The notes beneath the pieces were generated by a model, which was given only the letters and a program-made list of their open reading frames with translations, had not been told where the DNA came from and searched no databases. Positions 14,065-23,640 of a stretch of DNA of 51,133 nt are shown in pieces; position 1 is the first letter of the stretch; each line of letters opens with the position of its first letter. The translations under genes were made by a program, and so were the position numbers. Source of the stretch: Plebeiibacterium sediminum (lineage in GTDB: Bacteria; Bacteroidota; Bacteroidia; Bacteroidales; Marinilabiliaceae); assembly GCF_026013605.1 (NCBI RefSeq), contig NZ_JAPDPJ010000046.1, positions 1 through 51,133 of the forward strand, given 5' to 3'.

Positions 14065-16974
14065 ATGAAAGTACTTCGTCATTTATTACCCATTATAATT
14101 TTTCTAGGCATTCCTCTTGCCACAATGTCACAAAGTAACGAAGAAATTGCTATTAAAATCAAGGAATTTAAATCTGATATAAAGGGACCTTACAAAGATA
14201 TTCGTTGGTTTTGTCCTGATGGCTCAGTAGTACCTCCACAACAAAGATGTCCGGATAAAGGAGGCGTTCAGAGAGCCCGATATAAAGACTATATTGTTGA
14301 GCTTCAAAAAAATCAACATCTGTATTTAGGCCAAATTTTATCTACTACAAATAATGAAGAATTTTGGGATGCCGGATATGAAAATTCAAGGTTAAAACAA
14401 TACCAACTTGAAAAATACCTGAGAAGTATTGATAATGGATGGATTAACAGAAAAGCACAATTTTACAGAGGTGCTTATCAAGCTGAAGATGAAGACAATT
14501 GGGGGATTGACTTTTTTAAATATGTTTTAAGCGATGATGAAAATCTAAAACAACATTATTTTTTAATCCGACAGGCGATAAAAGATATTCCTCACCGTAT
14601 TGATGATAATTTATCTCAGAACATACGCTTAATTTCTAAAGAAATATCTGATACTGTGGCTTCATTTCTTAATATCAGAGTAAAAATTCATGGACAACCG
14701 GATGAAAGCGATATTAATGAAGTTCGTAACTATCTCTTAAAAAATAAGTCTCAACTGTCACCTGAAATTATTGCAAAGCTTGAAAAGTTGATTAAATCAA
14801 TGGATCAGCTATACCATCAGGATCATGTCGGAGTGGTAAAAATGCTTTCTGGAAAAATTGCGTCAAGTGAATTAAAAGTTTCCATTGGTACTTATAATAC
14901 CGAATTACAAAAATCTAAATCGTCAGATGAAAAGTTTAGAGTTGCAACACAAATGCTTGTTTTCGTAAGAAATCAAATAAATACCAAAATAAAAGCTAAT
15001 GACAGACTTTTATTATTGGATATATCTTTAAAATTGGAAGAAATATTACGTAATGAATCTCCAAAAATTGTTTGTAAAACCACAGGAGAACAGGTACAAA
15101 TAATAGAATTATTTTTTGATGCGGTTTATGGTTGCGGATACATAGAAGAATGGGAATGGAACACCATAAAAAAAGATATGATAACCATAAGTAACGAATC
15201 CGTTACTGTTAATGAATTAAATAAGTTCTACAGAAGTTCCTTGTCTGTAATTGAATGGTGCAGTAGTCAGTATAGTTCCAGTTATGACGCCACCATTGAA
15301 CGTTTCACAACTTTTGAACCCTTGGTTAATGGTTTTATTGACGAAAAAATAAGAAACAGTTGTTTATTAATGATGGGGCAACAAATTGAACCACTAAATA
15401 AACTGGTTGCTGACAAACTGGGTAATTCCAATATCATATTAAACACAACAAATGGCTCTCAAGCAAGGGGTTTGAATCCCGGTTATGCTAAAGGAAAACT
15501 GCTTATTATATCTAATAATGAAGAATTAAAGGATGTAAATAGCAATTGTATATACGTATTTAACAGGCCACCGGCTGATTTAAAACCTGTTGCCGGTATC
15601 ATGACAATTACCGAAGGTAATATGGTTTCGCATGTGCAGCTTTTAGCCAGAAATCTTGGAATTCCGAATGCTGTAATCACACCTTCTTTGCTTAACGAAC
15701 TGAAATCATTTAATGCACAAGAGGTGTTTTATGCTGTGAAAAAAGATGGTTCAATTATTATGAAATTGCAGTCGGAAATGAGTTCGCAGGAACAATTACT
15801 ATTTACAAAAACAACAAAACAGGTAAAACAAGAAAAAGTCAGAGTTCCACTAGATAAAATGAAGCTTGATCAAACTTCAATTTTAAAAATGAAAGATCTT
15901 AATGCGACTCATTCAGGCATTTATTGCGGACCTAAAGCTGCAAACCTGGCTCAGCTTAAATTATTGTTTCCTGACAATGTTGTTAATGGTTTGGTTATTC
16001 CTTTTGGTATTTTTAAAAACCACCTGAATCAAACAATGCCTGGTAAACAAATTTCGTATTGGCAATATCTGAATCAGATTTTTAAGCAGGCAGAAAGCAT
16101 GAAAAACAATAACCAATCAGATTCTGATATTGAAATTTATATAATGAAAGGTCTGGACGAAATAAGAAACGCCATAAAAAACATCACGTTTCTTCCTTCT
16201 TTTATTAAGGATTTGCAACAAAACTTCACTCAGGTATTTGGTCAAAACATTGGTAGTATTCCTGTATTTTTAAGAAGCGATACCAACATGGAAGATCTGA
16301 AGGAATTTACTGGTGCAGGGCTTAATCTGACACTTTTTAATGTGCTGGATGAACAATCTATTCTGCAAGGCATAAGAGATGTTTGGGCATCTCCATATAC
16401 CGAAAGAAGTTATAAATGGCGTCAAAAGTTTCTTTTAAATCCGGAAAATGTTTTTCCATCCATACTCATTATTCCTAGTGTAAATGCAGATTGCTCTGGT
16501 GTTATCATTACAAAAAATGTTATTAATGGCAGTTCTGATGGAATGACATTGGCTTTCAATAAAGGTGTTGGTGGTGCTGTAGAAGGTCAGTTATCTGAAA
16601 CCTGGGTGGTATCAAATGGCAATAATCAATTGGTTTCTGTTGCACGCGAACCTGAAAAAACTACTTTACCCAAAACAGGTGGAGTTGAAAAGAAACAAGT
16701 TGCCTTTAATCAACGTGTATTGTCTGATGCTGATCTGAACCAGTTAAAAAAAATAGTAGATTCAGCTATTATTAAATTAAGAGCTTCTGCCGGCATTGAA
16801 AAAAATGTTCCATTCGATATAGAACTTGGCATAAAAGATGGCAAAATATGGTTATTTCAGGTAAGACCATTTGTGGAAAATAAAAATGCTTTTGCTACAG
16901 AATACTTATCAGGTAAACAAACACCTGTTGGTACTGCTTTAATAAAACTAACTGACTCTATAAAAAATAAATAA
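14065..16974 (+). CDS. Secreted PEP-utiliser-type dikinase (GWD-like)
   Basis: This 969-aa protein starts with a signal peptide (LRHLLPIIIFLGIPLATMSQ) and so should act outside the cytoplasm. Residues 30-450 are helical and unassigned. A phosphohistidine swivel domain follows, with GNMVSHVQLLARNLGIPNAV and the expected catalytic His523. Then comes an ATP-grasp PPDK_N domain: GPKAANLAQL from 622, RSDTNMEDL from 737, and the C-terminal QVRPF near 932. The swivel-before-ATP order is that of alpha-glucan water dikinases and not of PPDK or PEP synthase, and there is no PEP-binding TIM barrel. The reaction is therefore likely phosphorylation of a glucan or other acceptor with ATP. How ATP would reach it outside the cytoplasm is open; the transporter gene 1.3 kb downstream is a candidate supplier. 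Confidence 0.8.
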   Translation: MKVLRHLLPIIIFLGIPLATMSQSNEEIAIKIKEFKSDIKGPYKDIRWFCPDGSVVPPQQRCPDKGGVQRARYKDYIVELQKNQHLYLGQILSTTNNEEFWDAGYENSRLKQYQLEKYLRSIDNGWINRKAQFYRGAYQAEDEDNWGIDFFKYVLSDDENLKQHYFLIRQAIKDIPHRIDDNLSQNIRLISKEISDTVASFLNIRVKIHGQPDESDINEVRNYLLKNKSQLSPEIIAKLEKLIKSMDQLYHQDHVGVVKMLSGKIASSELKVSIGTYNTELQKSKSSDEKFRVATQMLVFVRNQINTKIKANDRLLLLDISLKLEEILRNESPKIVCKTTGEQVQIIELFFDAVYGCGYIEEWEWNTIKKDMITISNESVTVNELNKFYRSSLSVIEWCSSQYSSSYDATIERFTTFEPLVNGFIDEKIRNSCLLMMGQQIEPLNKLVADKLGNSNIILNTTNGSQARGLNPGYAKGKLLIISNNEELKDVNSNCIYVFNRPPADLKPVAGIMTITEGNMVSHVQLLARNLGIPNAVITPSLLNELKSFNAQEVFYAVKKDGSIIMKLQSEMSSQEQLLFTKTTKQVKQEKVRVPLDKMKLDQTSILKMKDLNATHSGIYCGPKAANLAQLKLLFPDNVVNGLVIPFGIFKNHLNQTMPGKQISYWQYLNQIFKQAESMKNNNQSDSDIEIYIMKGLDEIRNAIKNITFLPSFIKDLQQNFTQVFGQNIGSIPVFLRSDTNMEDLKEFTGAGLNLTLFNVLDEQSILQGIRDVWASPYTERSYKWRQKFLLNPENVFPSILIIPSVNADCSGVIITKNVINGSSDGMTLAFNKGVGGAVEGQLSETWVVSNGNNQLVSVAREPEKTTLPKTGGVEKKQVAFNQRVLSDADLNQLKKIVDSAIIKLRASAGIEKNVPFDIELGIKDGKIWLFQVRPFVENKNAFATEYLSGKQTPVGTALIKLTDSIKNK

Positions 16975-16981
16975 TTGAGAA

Positions 16982-18250
16982 ATGAATATCATTGGTTTAA
17001 AATATAAGCTTGTTTTAGTTCTATTCTTATCTATACCTTTTACATCTAGTCCTTATCCTATTGATGGATATGATAAAACAGGTATTAAAAGATTACAAAG
17101 ATTAAAGTTGATTATTGACGGTACCATTAAAGATGTACAACCTATAAGTGGTGCATTACGATCATCGGCAAGCATAAAGCTTAATTTAACAGGTGAAAAA
17201 GGTGATAGTCTCATTCAACTGCCAAAGCCCGATGCTAAATTTCAAAAGGCAATTACAGGTCTTTTTCCTAATCTAGATGAAAGTTATTCAATTGCAGTAG
17301 TAGATATTACAAAAGGAAAACCTATTAGATATGCAAAGTTAAACGAGCATCGCCAATACCAGCCCGGAAGTGTTGGTAAAATTGCTGTTGTTACCGGATT
17401 TTTCAGAGAATTACAAAGATTATATCCTACCTCATTCGAAAAGAGAATTGAACTATTAAAATCAAAAACAGTCAGAGCTGGTAAATGGGCTCTATATGAT
17501 GAACACACTGTCCCATTTTTTTATCCTGATGAACAAAAGTTCTTTAAAAGAACTGTACAGGCTGATGATGTGTTTACTCTTTATGAATGGATCGATCACA
17601 TGTTATCTGTGAGCAATAATGGTGCTGCCAGTGTGGTTTGGCGTGAAGCTATACTTATGAATGTGTTTGGAACCAACTATCCTGCATTAACAGAAGAACA
17701 GGCTGAAGCTTATTTTAAAGCCACCAATAAAGCAACATTAAGCGAAAAAGCTATTGCGGTGGTCAATGATCCACTTAGGGATTTAGGTATTGAAAAAGAA
17801 GACTGGCGACTTGGTACATTTTTTACTAAGGGTGCAAGTTCGTACATCCCAGGACAAGGTGGTAGTACTGGCTCTCCATATGGTTTAATCACTTATCTGA
17901 TTGCTCTTGAAAGAGGAAAAGTAATTGATGAGAAATCAAGCCTTGAAATAAAAAAACTTCTTTATATGACCGACAGGAGAATCCGGTATGCCTCATCTCC
18001 TGCTTTGATTAATGCAGCCGTATATTTTAAATCGGGTAGTTTATACAAATGTAAACCAGAAGAAGGCTACGAATGTGGTAAATATAAAGGCAATGTTGAT
18101 AATTACATGAACTCGGTTGCCATTGTGGAACACCCTGATGGAACAACCTACCTTGTTGCGCTTATGTCGAACGTACTAAAGAAAAACTCAGGTGTGGATC
18201 ACCAAACTTTGGCCACATTTATTGATCGTATCATCAAGAAAAAATTATAA
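16982..18250 (+). CDS. Exported serine hydrolase of the beta-lactamase/PBP fold
   Basis: This 422-aa protein has an N-terminal hydrophobic segment (KLVLVLFLSIPFTSS) consistent with export. Active-site motifs are SxxK in PGSVGKIAV (Ser130, Lys133), SxN in SVSNNGA (near 211-213) and a KTG-type box KSGS at about 350. An ExxxN omega-loop motif is not obvious, so it is more likely a peptidase or esterase acting on the envelope than a real beta-lactamase. It begins 7 bp after the dikinase stop, so the two probably share a transcript and a periplasmic place of action. It ends 3 bp from the convergent transporter gene. Confidence 0.8.
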   Translation: MNIIGLKYKLVLVLFLSIPFTSSPYPIDGYDKTGIKRLQRLKLIIDGTIKDVQPISGALRSSASIKLNLTGEKGDSLIQLPKPDAKFQKAITGLFPNLDESYSIAVVDITKGKPIRYAKLNEHRQYQPGSVGKIAVVTGFFRELQRLYPTSFEKRIELLKSKTVRAGKWALYDEHTVPFFYPDEQKFFKRTVQADDVFTLYEWIDHMLSVSNNGAASVVWREAILMNVFGTNYPALTEEQAEAYFKATNKATLSEKAIAVVNDPLRDLGIEKEDWRLGTFFTKGASSYIPGQGGSTGSPYGLITYLIALERGKVIDEKSSLEIKKLLYMTDRRIRYASSPALINAAVYFKSGSLYKCKPEEGYECGKYKGNVDNYMNSVAIVEHPDGTTYLVALMSNVLKKNSGVDHQTLATFIDRIIKKKL

Positions 18251-18253
18251 TCT

Positions 18254-21043
18254 TTAAAAGAGGCTGTATTTTTTAATCAATGATTCCAAAGCCTCTTCTT
18301 TTAGAGATATATTTACAATAGCTGAAACAGATTGAATGATATCCTTATCTCCATAATTTAAAAGCAGATCAAAACATTCAATCTCGTTTAGTTTTTTTAA
18401 TTGCATTGATTTTACAACTTCATCAGTTAGTTTATCCAATGCAGCTATTTCAATTATAGGTATGAGTATTTTCTTTAAGTCATTATCAAGAATATTTTCT
18501 ATAAATTCAATGGCCGCATATCGTTGTTCCTGACTTTTACTTTGAATATTCTCATAAACAGTGCCTATTTCTTCTGGAGGATAACGCAACCCCAGTAGTT
18601 TAAAAATACTCTCAAGAATCTGATCCATTTTAAACTCCAACTGACGTATCAATTCTGACTTTAACTCAATTTTTTTCTTATTTAATTCATGATCAGCATC
18701 GGATAAAATCATTTTTTGCTGAGTGTACAAAACCGATAAGATATCCTGAAACAAACTTGCTTCTTCAGTAATCATACGAATTACTGTTTTTTTATTCACC
18801 AATAAATGAGGTGAGTTTATTCTAAGCTGATTCAGTGAATTAAGCACATTTATACAAAATAGGCTATCCTCTTTCTTTATCAACATTAAAAGAAAATCAA
18901 CAGATGCAGGTGAAGATATGTATTCGGCAACCTTTGGAATACTTTGTTTAATTTCTGAATTTACAGATGGATCCTCATAATAAATTAAAAGGTCTTTGAA
19001 AATTGCAGGTCCAAAGTGAGCCAGTGACTGACAGGCCGTATCTTTGTATTCGTCTTTACACAGAAGCGAAACTAATACAGGAACAAAAGTGGCATTTAAA
19101 GTGAATCCCGCAGCTTTAATAGCTTCATTAACAATTGTTTTATCTGTTTTTATTTCAATACTCTGATTAATAAACGGGTAAAATTCTTCTACATTAGCAT
19201 GTCCAATTGACCTAAGAATCATTGATTTGTATGCTATTAACTCTTCTTGATCAACAATAATTTTTAAATAATCTATTTTATCACGAATCAGGCTGTTCAA
19301 TTGAAATACGCGTTTCATCTCTGCATTGTCTCTTGCTTCAATGGATAATCCAACTAACGCGGCACTACTTACCAAAGGATCTTCGTTTTGCAAAAATCGT
19401 TGTATAAACCTAACTCTGCCTTCTGTAGAATACCGTAATAAAATATCAAAAGTCAGTTGTCTTACTTCAATATTTTTATCCTGTAGATATTTAATTAGTA
19501 AACTTTCATCAAATATCATTGGCATAAAATACATACATCTTAAGGCTTCAATACGTATCTGAATATTCTCTGATTCTAACAGTGGTAATACCTGCGTTGC
19601 AAATCTTATATCTTTTAATTGCTCTATCTTTTTTAGTATAAAAAGCTTTTGCTTTTCAGTTCCTTTTTCCAGAACTTTTTTTAAACCTTGAATAACAGAT
19701 TCATTTGAGAAATCAATACTAGACTTTCCATTTTTACCATCCTGACGAATCAATTTTTGTTTAAAAGCACTAATATATTCTATTCTTACTTTTCGGGCTA
19801 TATAAAACCAAACCAATACTACCATAACAATCAATATATTAACGGCAGTAGTAGACAAGTTCATTCCATTAACTACAAAGATCAACAGCAAACCACTAAT
19901 ACCTGTAGCAGCAGTATCTACAAAAACATCTATAAAACTTTTAGTCTGACTCTTTATACCTGATGGTATTGGTAAGGCTAAAAGTTCAGTTGCTGCCTTA
20001 TTGATACTTTGTTTTATTGAAACATCACATGTTTTTAAAAGGATAGCCACAGCAAGTATGGGGAATATAAAAAGCAATGATGTTGAGAAGAGGATAAATG
20101 CCGGAAGAACGAACAAAGAACTCCCTACTCCATAAATACCAACTACCCGCCGGGTAATGAGTAATTGTATTAAAAGAGAAATTACATTAAAGTTTGAAAA
20201 CCAGAGTCCGAAAAATGCAGCTAGCTCATCAGGGTCATAAATGGATCTTGATGCTAATGCACTGAATTGAAAATCAACCAATTTAGACACAATAACTCCA
20301 AGTCCGATGATTAATGCAAGGTAGGTTAAATGTTTTGATTGACGAATCAGCTGTATGGGATGCTTACTTTCTTGTACAACTCTTTTTTGGTGCTGATAGG
20401 TGTTTAACTGATTTACATAACGTACCCAAATCATTCTGTTAAGTTTCACATTAACAAACAATATGAATGCAGCAACAAAAAGCATATTTTCTACTGAAAC
20501 CAAAGGAGCTAGTACTGTTGTAAGATATCCGCCAAAAATTCCCCCTGCAATAGCCCCCGCTCCAACAATTCCGAATAAACGCTTTGCTTCCCGGGTATTA
20601 AATACAAGGTTTGATAAAATCCAAAATTGGGATGTTGTCAATAATCCAAATATAGCTACTCCTATATAAAACAAGTATAAAACCCAAGATTCAAGTAAGT
20701 TCAACTGTAATAATACGGAAAATACAATCAATGCAAATGCCGAAACTAATAAAGTAACTTTTATAACATTCGATAACGATCTATTTATGAGTTTTTTGGA
20801 GTAAAATCTAGACAATAATAAGGCTGTTGCTGCAACTAAAACAAAACTATACGGTAATTTGTCAACACCAATCTGTGCCAAAAACAAAGCATTTGCTACA
20901 GGTTTGATGATCAACAGTGTTGTGACTGTTAAAAAAATATTTAACTGCATCAAAAATACTTTTTTAACCTCGCCTGGCTTTACATCAAAAAATGCATTCA
21001 GAAGATAATTTAAGTATTTACGCCCTTCATATTTAATCTCCAT
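18254..21043 (-). CDS. ADP/ATP-carrier-like (NTT/TLC) transporter with HEAT repeats
   Basis: This 929-aa protein has about twelve membrane spans in residues 30-415 (for example TTLLIIKPVANALFLAQIG and AGAIAGGIFGGYLTTVLAPL), in the pattern of the plastid and rickettsial nucleotide transporters and their MFS-like bacterial relatives. Residues 440-929 are soluble helical repeats of the HEAT/armadillo type (LLESENIQIRIEALRCMYFM, KYLQDKNIEVRQLTFDILLR). The fused transporter plus HEAT architecture is known in Bacteroidota but its substrate is not established. It is convergent with the dikinase-hydrolase pair and followed on the same strand by nothing else. Possible role: nucleotide exchange across the inner membrane that feeds the secreted dikinase. 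Confidence 0.8.
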   Translation of the reverse strand: MEIKYEGRKYLNYLLNAFFDVKPGEVKKVFLMQLNIFLTVTTLLIIKPVANALFLAQIGVDKLPYSFVLVAATALLLSRFYSKKLINRSLSNVIKVTLLVSAFALIVFSVLLQLNLLESWVLYLFYIGVAIFGLLTTSQFWILSNLVFNTREAKRLFGIVGAGAIAGGIFGGYLTTVLAPLVSVENMLFVAAFILFVNVKLNRMIWVRYVNQLNTYQHQKRVVQESKHPIQLIRQSKHLTYLALIIGLGVIVSKLVDFQFSALASRSIYDPDELAAFFGLWFSNFNVISLLIQLLITRRVVGIYGVGSSLFVLPAFILFSTSLLFIFPILAVAILLKTCDVSIKQSINKAATELLALPIPSGIKSQTKSFIDVFVDTAATGISGLLLIFVVNGMNLSTTAVNILIVMVVLVWFYIARKVRIEYISAFKQKLIRQDGKNGKSSIDFSNESVIQGLKKVLEKGTEKQKLFILKKIEQLKDIRFATQVLPLLESENIQIRIEALRCMYFMPMIFDESLLIKYLQDKNIEVRQLTFDILLRYSTEGRVRFIQRFLQNEDPLVSSAALVGLSIEARDNAEMKRVFQLNSLIRDKIDYLKIIVDQEELIAYKSMILRSIGHANVEEFYPFINQSIEIKTDKTIVNEAIKAAGFTLNATFVPVLVSLLCKDEYKDTACQSLAHFGPAIFKDLLIYYEDPSVNSEIKQSIPKVAEYISSPASVDFLLMLIKKEDSLFCINVLNSLNQLRINSPHLLVNKKTVIRMITEEASLFQDILSVLYTQQKMILSDADHELNKKKIELKSELIRQLEFKMDQILESIFKLLGLRYPPEEIGTVYENIQSKSQEQRYAAIEFIENILDNDLKKILIPIIEIAALDKLTDEVVKSMQLKKLNEIECFDLLLNYGDKDIIQSVSAIVNISLKEEALESLIKKYSLF

Positions 21044-21087
21044 TGTATATAAAAATTAAAGCCAGTTAAGGCTTTAAATATAATCTT

Positions 21088-22071
21088 TTATGTCGATTTA
21101 GGTTTTAACATTTTATCAATTTCAGACATTAACTCACGTAAAATATTCTCTCCCTCTGCGTCTTCAACTAATCCTACCAGAATATAACGTCTCCATTCAG
21201 GCCCCCAAACAAGTACTGAATCTGCATGATATTCATGCCAAGTACCTGATTTTCGATATACTCTGGCCCTTGGTGCTAATCGGTCAAGTGTATTAACAAA
21301 TTTATGATGTAATTCCGGATCAGACATATATTCGAGCATTTCTCTTGAACGTTCATAATTTACCAATTTGCCATATGCCAGCATATAATAGAACCTGCAT
21401 ACTTGTGTTGCGGTTGCAGCATGACTTATACCTTCCAGCGGATCCGGAACCCTTGCACCTGTTTTGGCATATCTTTTACCAACCCATATACCTCCACCAT
21501 AATCCTCATCGTATAAATCGTATTGAGGATCCTGTAAAACCTTTGAAATTTTATTAAATCCCAACATATCTATTAAACGTGTTGTACACTGATTGTTTGA
21601 TTTACTCATCATCAAACGCATATCTGATTTAATTTCGCTGGTCTCCTTAATCTCACCTTTTTCCATGGCATCTTCCATGGCAAGTAATACAGCTATCTTA
21701 GGTAAACTAGCTGCATACATCATGTGATTTCCATTAATTCTTGCAAATTTTACATTTTGAGGCGAACTAAGATCTACAACCCCAATTGCAAGTCGCTGTT
21801 CTTTAATTAGTTTTGCCCACTTTTTATTTTTATAAATTGTTTCTTCAAGCTTTTTCTGGAAATTGGAATTGAGTTGTTCTCGTAATGGAACAAATAGTGA
21901 ATCATTAACAAATATGGGTAATCCTTTAGGTTGTAAAATAATCTCTGCAGTTGCGTTCTCACTGTTTACATCCCTATATTCTTTTGCCCAAACATGCCCT
22001 TTAGTTAGTAATCCACCCATTACAATTAATCCTACAAATGCACCAAAACCTATTTTTTTACTTCTTTTCAT
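21088..22071 (-). CDS. Second exported class-A beta-lactamase-like serine hydrolase
   Basis: I chose ATG 22071 (MKRSKKIGFGAFVGLIVMGG), which starts directly with a positively charged signal peptide; the ATG at 22095 adds eight residues. Motifs are AASLPKIAV (Ser122 and Lys125 from this start), SKSNN for the SxN box and RKSGT for the KTG box. The ExxLN omega-loop glutamate typical of real class A beta-lactamases is not seen, so an envelope peptidase or esterase role is likely. It is on the same strand as, and 44 bp upstream of, the transporter gene, so they may be cotranscribed. Together with the hydrolase at 16982 it makes a pair of related periplasmic enzymes around the transporter. Confidence 0.82.
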   Translation of the reverse strand: MKRSKKIGFGAFVGLIVMGGLLTKGHVWAKEYRDVNSENATAEIILQPKGLPIFVNDSLFVPLREQLNSNFQKKLEETIYKNKKWAKLIKEQRLAIGVVDLSSPQNVKFARINGNHMMYAASLPKIAVLLAMEDAMEKGEIKETSEIKSDMRLMMSKSNNQCTTRLIDMLGFNKISKVLQDPQYDLYDEDYGGGIWVGKRYAKTGARVPDPLEGISHAATATQVCRFYYMLAYGKLVNYERSREMLEYMSDPELHHKFVNTLDRLAPRARVYRKSGTWHEYHADSVLVWGPEWRRYILVGLVEDAEGENILRELMSEIDKMLKPKST

Positions 22072-22095
22072 ACAACTGTGTTTGATTAAATACAA

Positions 22096-22586
22096 TCAAT
22101 AATTATAAAGCCTATCAACGATATATAAATGTTGAATGCGAAACTATCGATATTTGCAGAATTCATAATAAAAAAGAGATTAAAAATGAATTAAAATTTG
22201 AAGGTTACTTACCTTCATTTGTACTTATCCTTTAAAATAAATAAAAACTGTAGATGGTAAATTAATTATACAATATATTATAAGATCATCCAATTTGATA
22301 TTAATACGATTAAACATAAACAATAGTTTAAATATAATCGTAAAATATATAACTATAAAAAGCTATATCTTAGTCGTTAATTAGTAGTTAGACCTTCTAC
22401 CTCAAATGCAATAAACTTAATATTGGTTTCTGAATATAGATTATAATACTTTGGAGCTATACACATGTTGTATAGATACTTATAATTATTGCACTAAAAA
22501 ATTATTAAAATATTTATCAAAAATAAAGGTTAAAATAATTTAGAAATTACTTTTTAGATATTTTTGAAATAAATAAAGCATATTAA
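22096..22586. other. Intergenic AT-rich stretch
   Basis: About 490 bp with no gene. It holds the upstream region of the minus-strand hydrolase gene and a short imperfect inverted repeat TGAAGGT/ACCTTCA near 22199-22218. I see no clear promoter or RNA. Confidence 0.5.
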
Positions 22587-22712
22587 ATGATAATAGTACA
22601 CAGAGGTGAATCTTATGAAGCTCCGGAGAATTCACTTGCATCAATTAATAAAGCCTGGATTTAAGGAGCTGAAGCTGTTGAAATTGATGCGCATTTAACG
22701 TTTGATATTAAT
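22587..22712 (+). pseudogene. N-terminal fragment of a GDPD gene
   Basis: From ATG 22587 the translation reads MIIVHRGESYEAPENSLASI and continues NKAWI, stop, GAEAVEIDAHLTFDIN. It is nearly the same as residues 1-42 of the intact phosphodiesterase at 34873-35616 (MIIAHRGESYDAPENSLAAI), with an in-frame TAA where that gene has Lys. Similarity ends about 28 bp before the PPK2 gene. It is the leftover of a second copy, or of a recombination event that brought ppk2 here. Confidence 0.9.
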
Positions 22713-22739
22713 ATAAAAAACTTTTTAAATGAATTTCAT

Positions 22740-23483
22740 ATGTTATACCACTCTATAGAAAATGATCCTGAGTATATAAACTTACAGGCGGAAATGGTTA
22801 AACTACAGTATTGGGTAAAAGAGAATCAAAAGAGGGTTTTATTGATTTTTGAAGGAAGGGATGCTGCTGGGAAAGGTGGTGCAATAATGCGGTTTATTAG
22901 ATTTATTAATCCGAGATATTATCGAGTAGTTGCATTAAATAAACCTACAGAATTAGAGAGAGGGCAATGGTATTTTCAAAGGTATTTAAATGAACTTCCA
23001 AATCCTGGTGAAATTGTTTTTTTTGATCGAAGTTGGTATAATAGGGCGGTTGTTGAACCAGTAATGGGATTTTGTACGAATAGTCAATACGATAAATTTT
23101 TGGAACAAGTTGTTTTATTAGAAAAGATGCTCGTGGATGATGGGATTATCATTGTTAAGTTTTGGTTTAGTATTGATATTCAGGAGCAAAAAAAAAGACT
23201 GGAGGAACGAAAAACAAATCCTTTAATACAATGGAAGTTAAGTACTGTAGATATGCAGGCTCAGCTTAAATGGCATGAATACACAAATTATAAAAATAAG
23301 ATGTTTGAAGCCACATCTACTAATCAAATACCTTGGGTAATTATTAAAGGAAATAATAAAGATTCAGCAAGAAAAGAAGCAATGCGTTATCTTTTAAATT
23401 TACTACCATACTTCGATAAGGGAATGACTGGTGAAAATTTAATCCCCAATGAGGAAATAGTGAATATATGTGTAGGTAAATAA
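22740..23483 (+). CDS. ppk2: Polyphosphate kinase 2
   Basis: This 247-aa cytoplasmic enzyme uses polyphosphate to phosphorylate nucleotides (or the reverse). Walker A is GRDAAGKGG (39-47), Walker B-type DRSWYNRA is at 96-103, and the lid region includes RYLNELPNPGEIV and WKLSTVDMQAQ, all typical of PPK2. The length fits the class I/III single-domain enzymes; the substrate (ADP/ATP versus GDP/GTP or AMP) is not readable. The start ATG lies 28 bp after the GDPD fragment, whose promoter region it may have captured. It links the cargo to energy storage under stress. Confidence 0.93.
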   Translation: MLYHSIENDPEYINLQAEMVKLQYWVKENQKRVLLIFEGRDAAGKGGAIMRFIRFINPRYYRVVALNKPTELERGQWYFQRYLNELPNPGEIVFFDRSWYNRAVVEPVMGFCTNSQYDKFLEQVVLLEKMLVDDGIIIVKFWFSIDIQEQKKRLEERKTNPLIQWKLSTVDMQAQLKWHEYTNYKNKMFEATSTNQIPWVIIKGNNKDSARKEAMRYLLNLLPYFDKGMTGENLIPNEEIVNICVGK

Positions 23484-23640
23484 TAATTTTAAAAGACTAC
23501 TTTTAACAATATAGCAATATGTTAATTCAGAAATTGAAATATTAATTTTTATACATTTATTTTATTATCATAAAATTTTTATGGCTTTAACTGAGGCCTT
23601 TGTAGTTTAGTTTGTTTATCATTACCAAAAATATAACAAT

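Noticed and set aside
16982-22071. Antibiotic-resistance beta-lactamases
   Set aside because: The SxxK, SxN and KSG motifs are shared with many envelope hydrolases, and the omega-loop glutamate of real class A enzymes is not visible.
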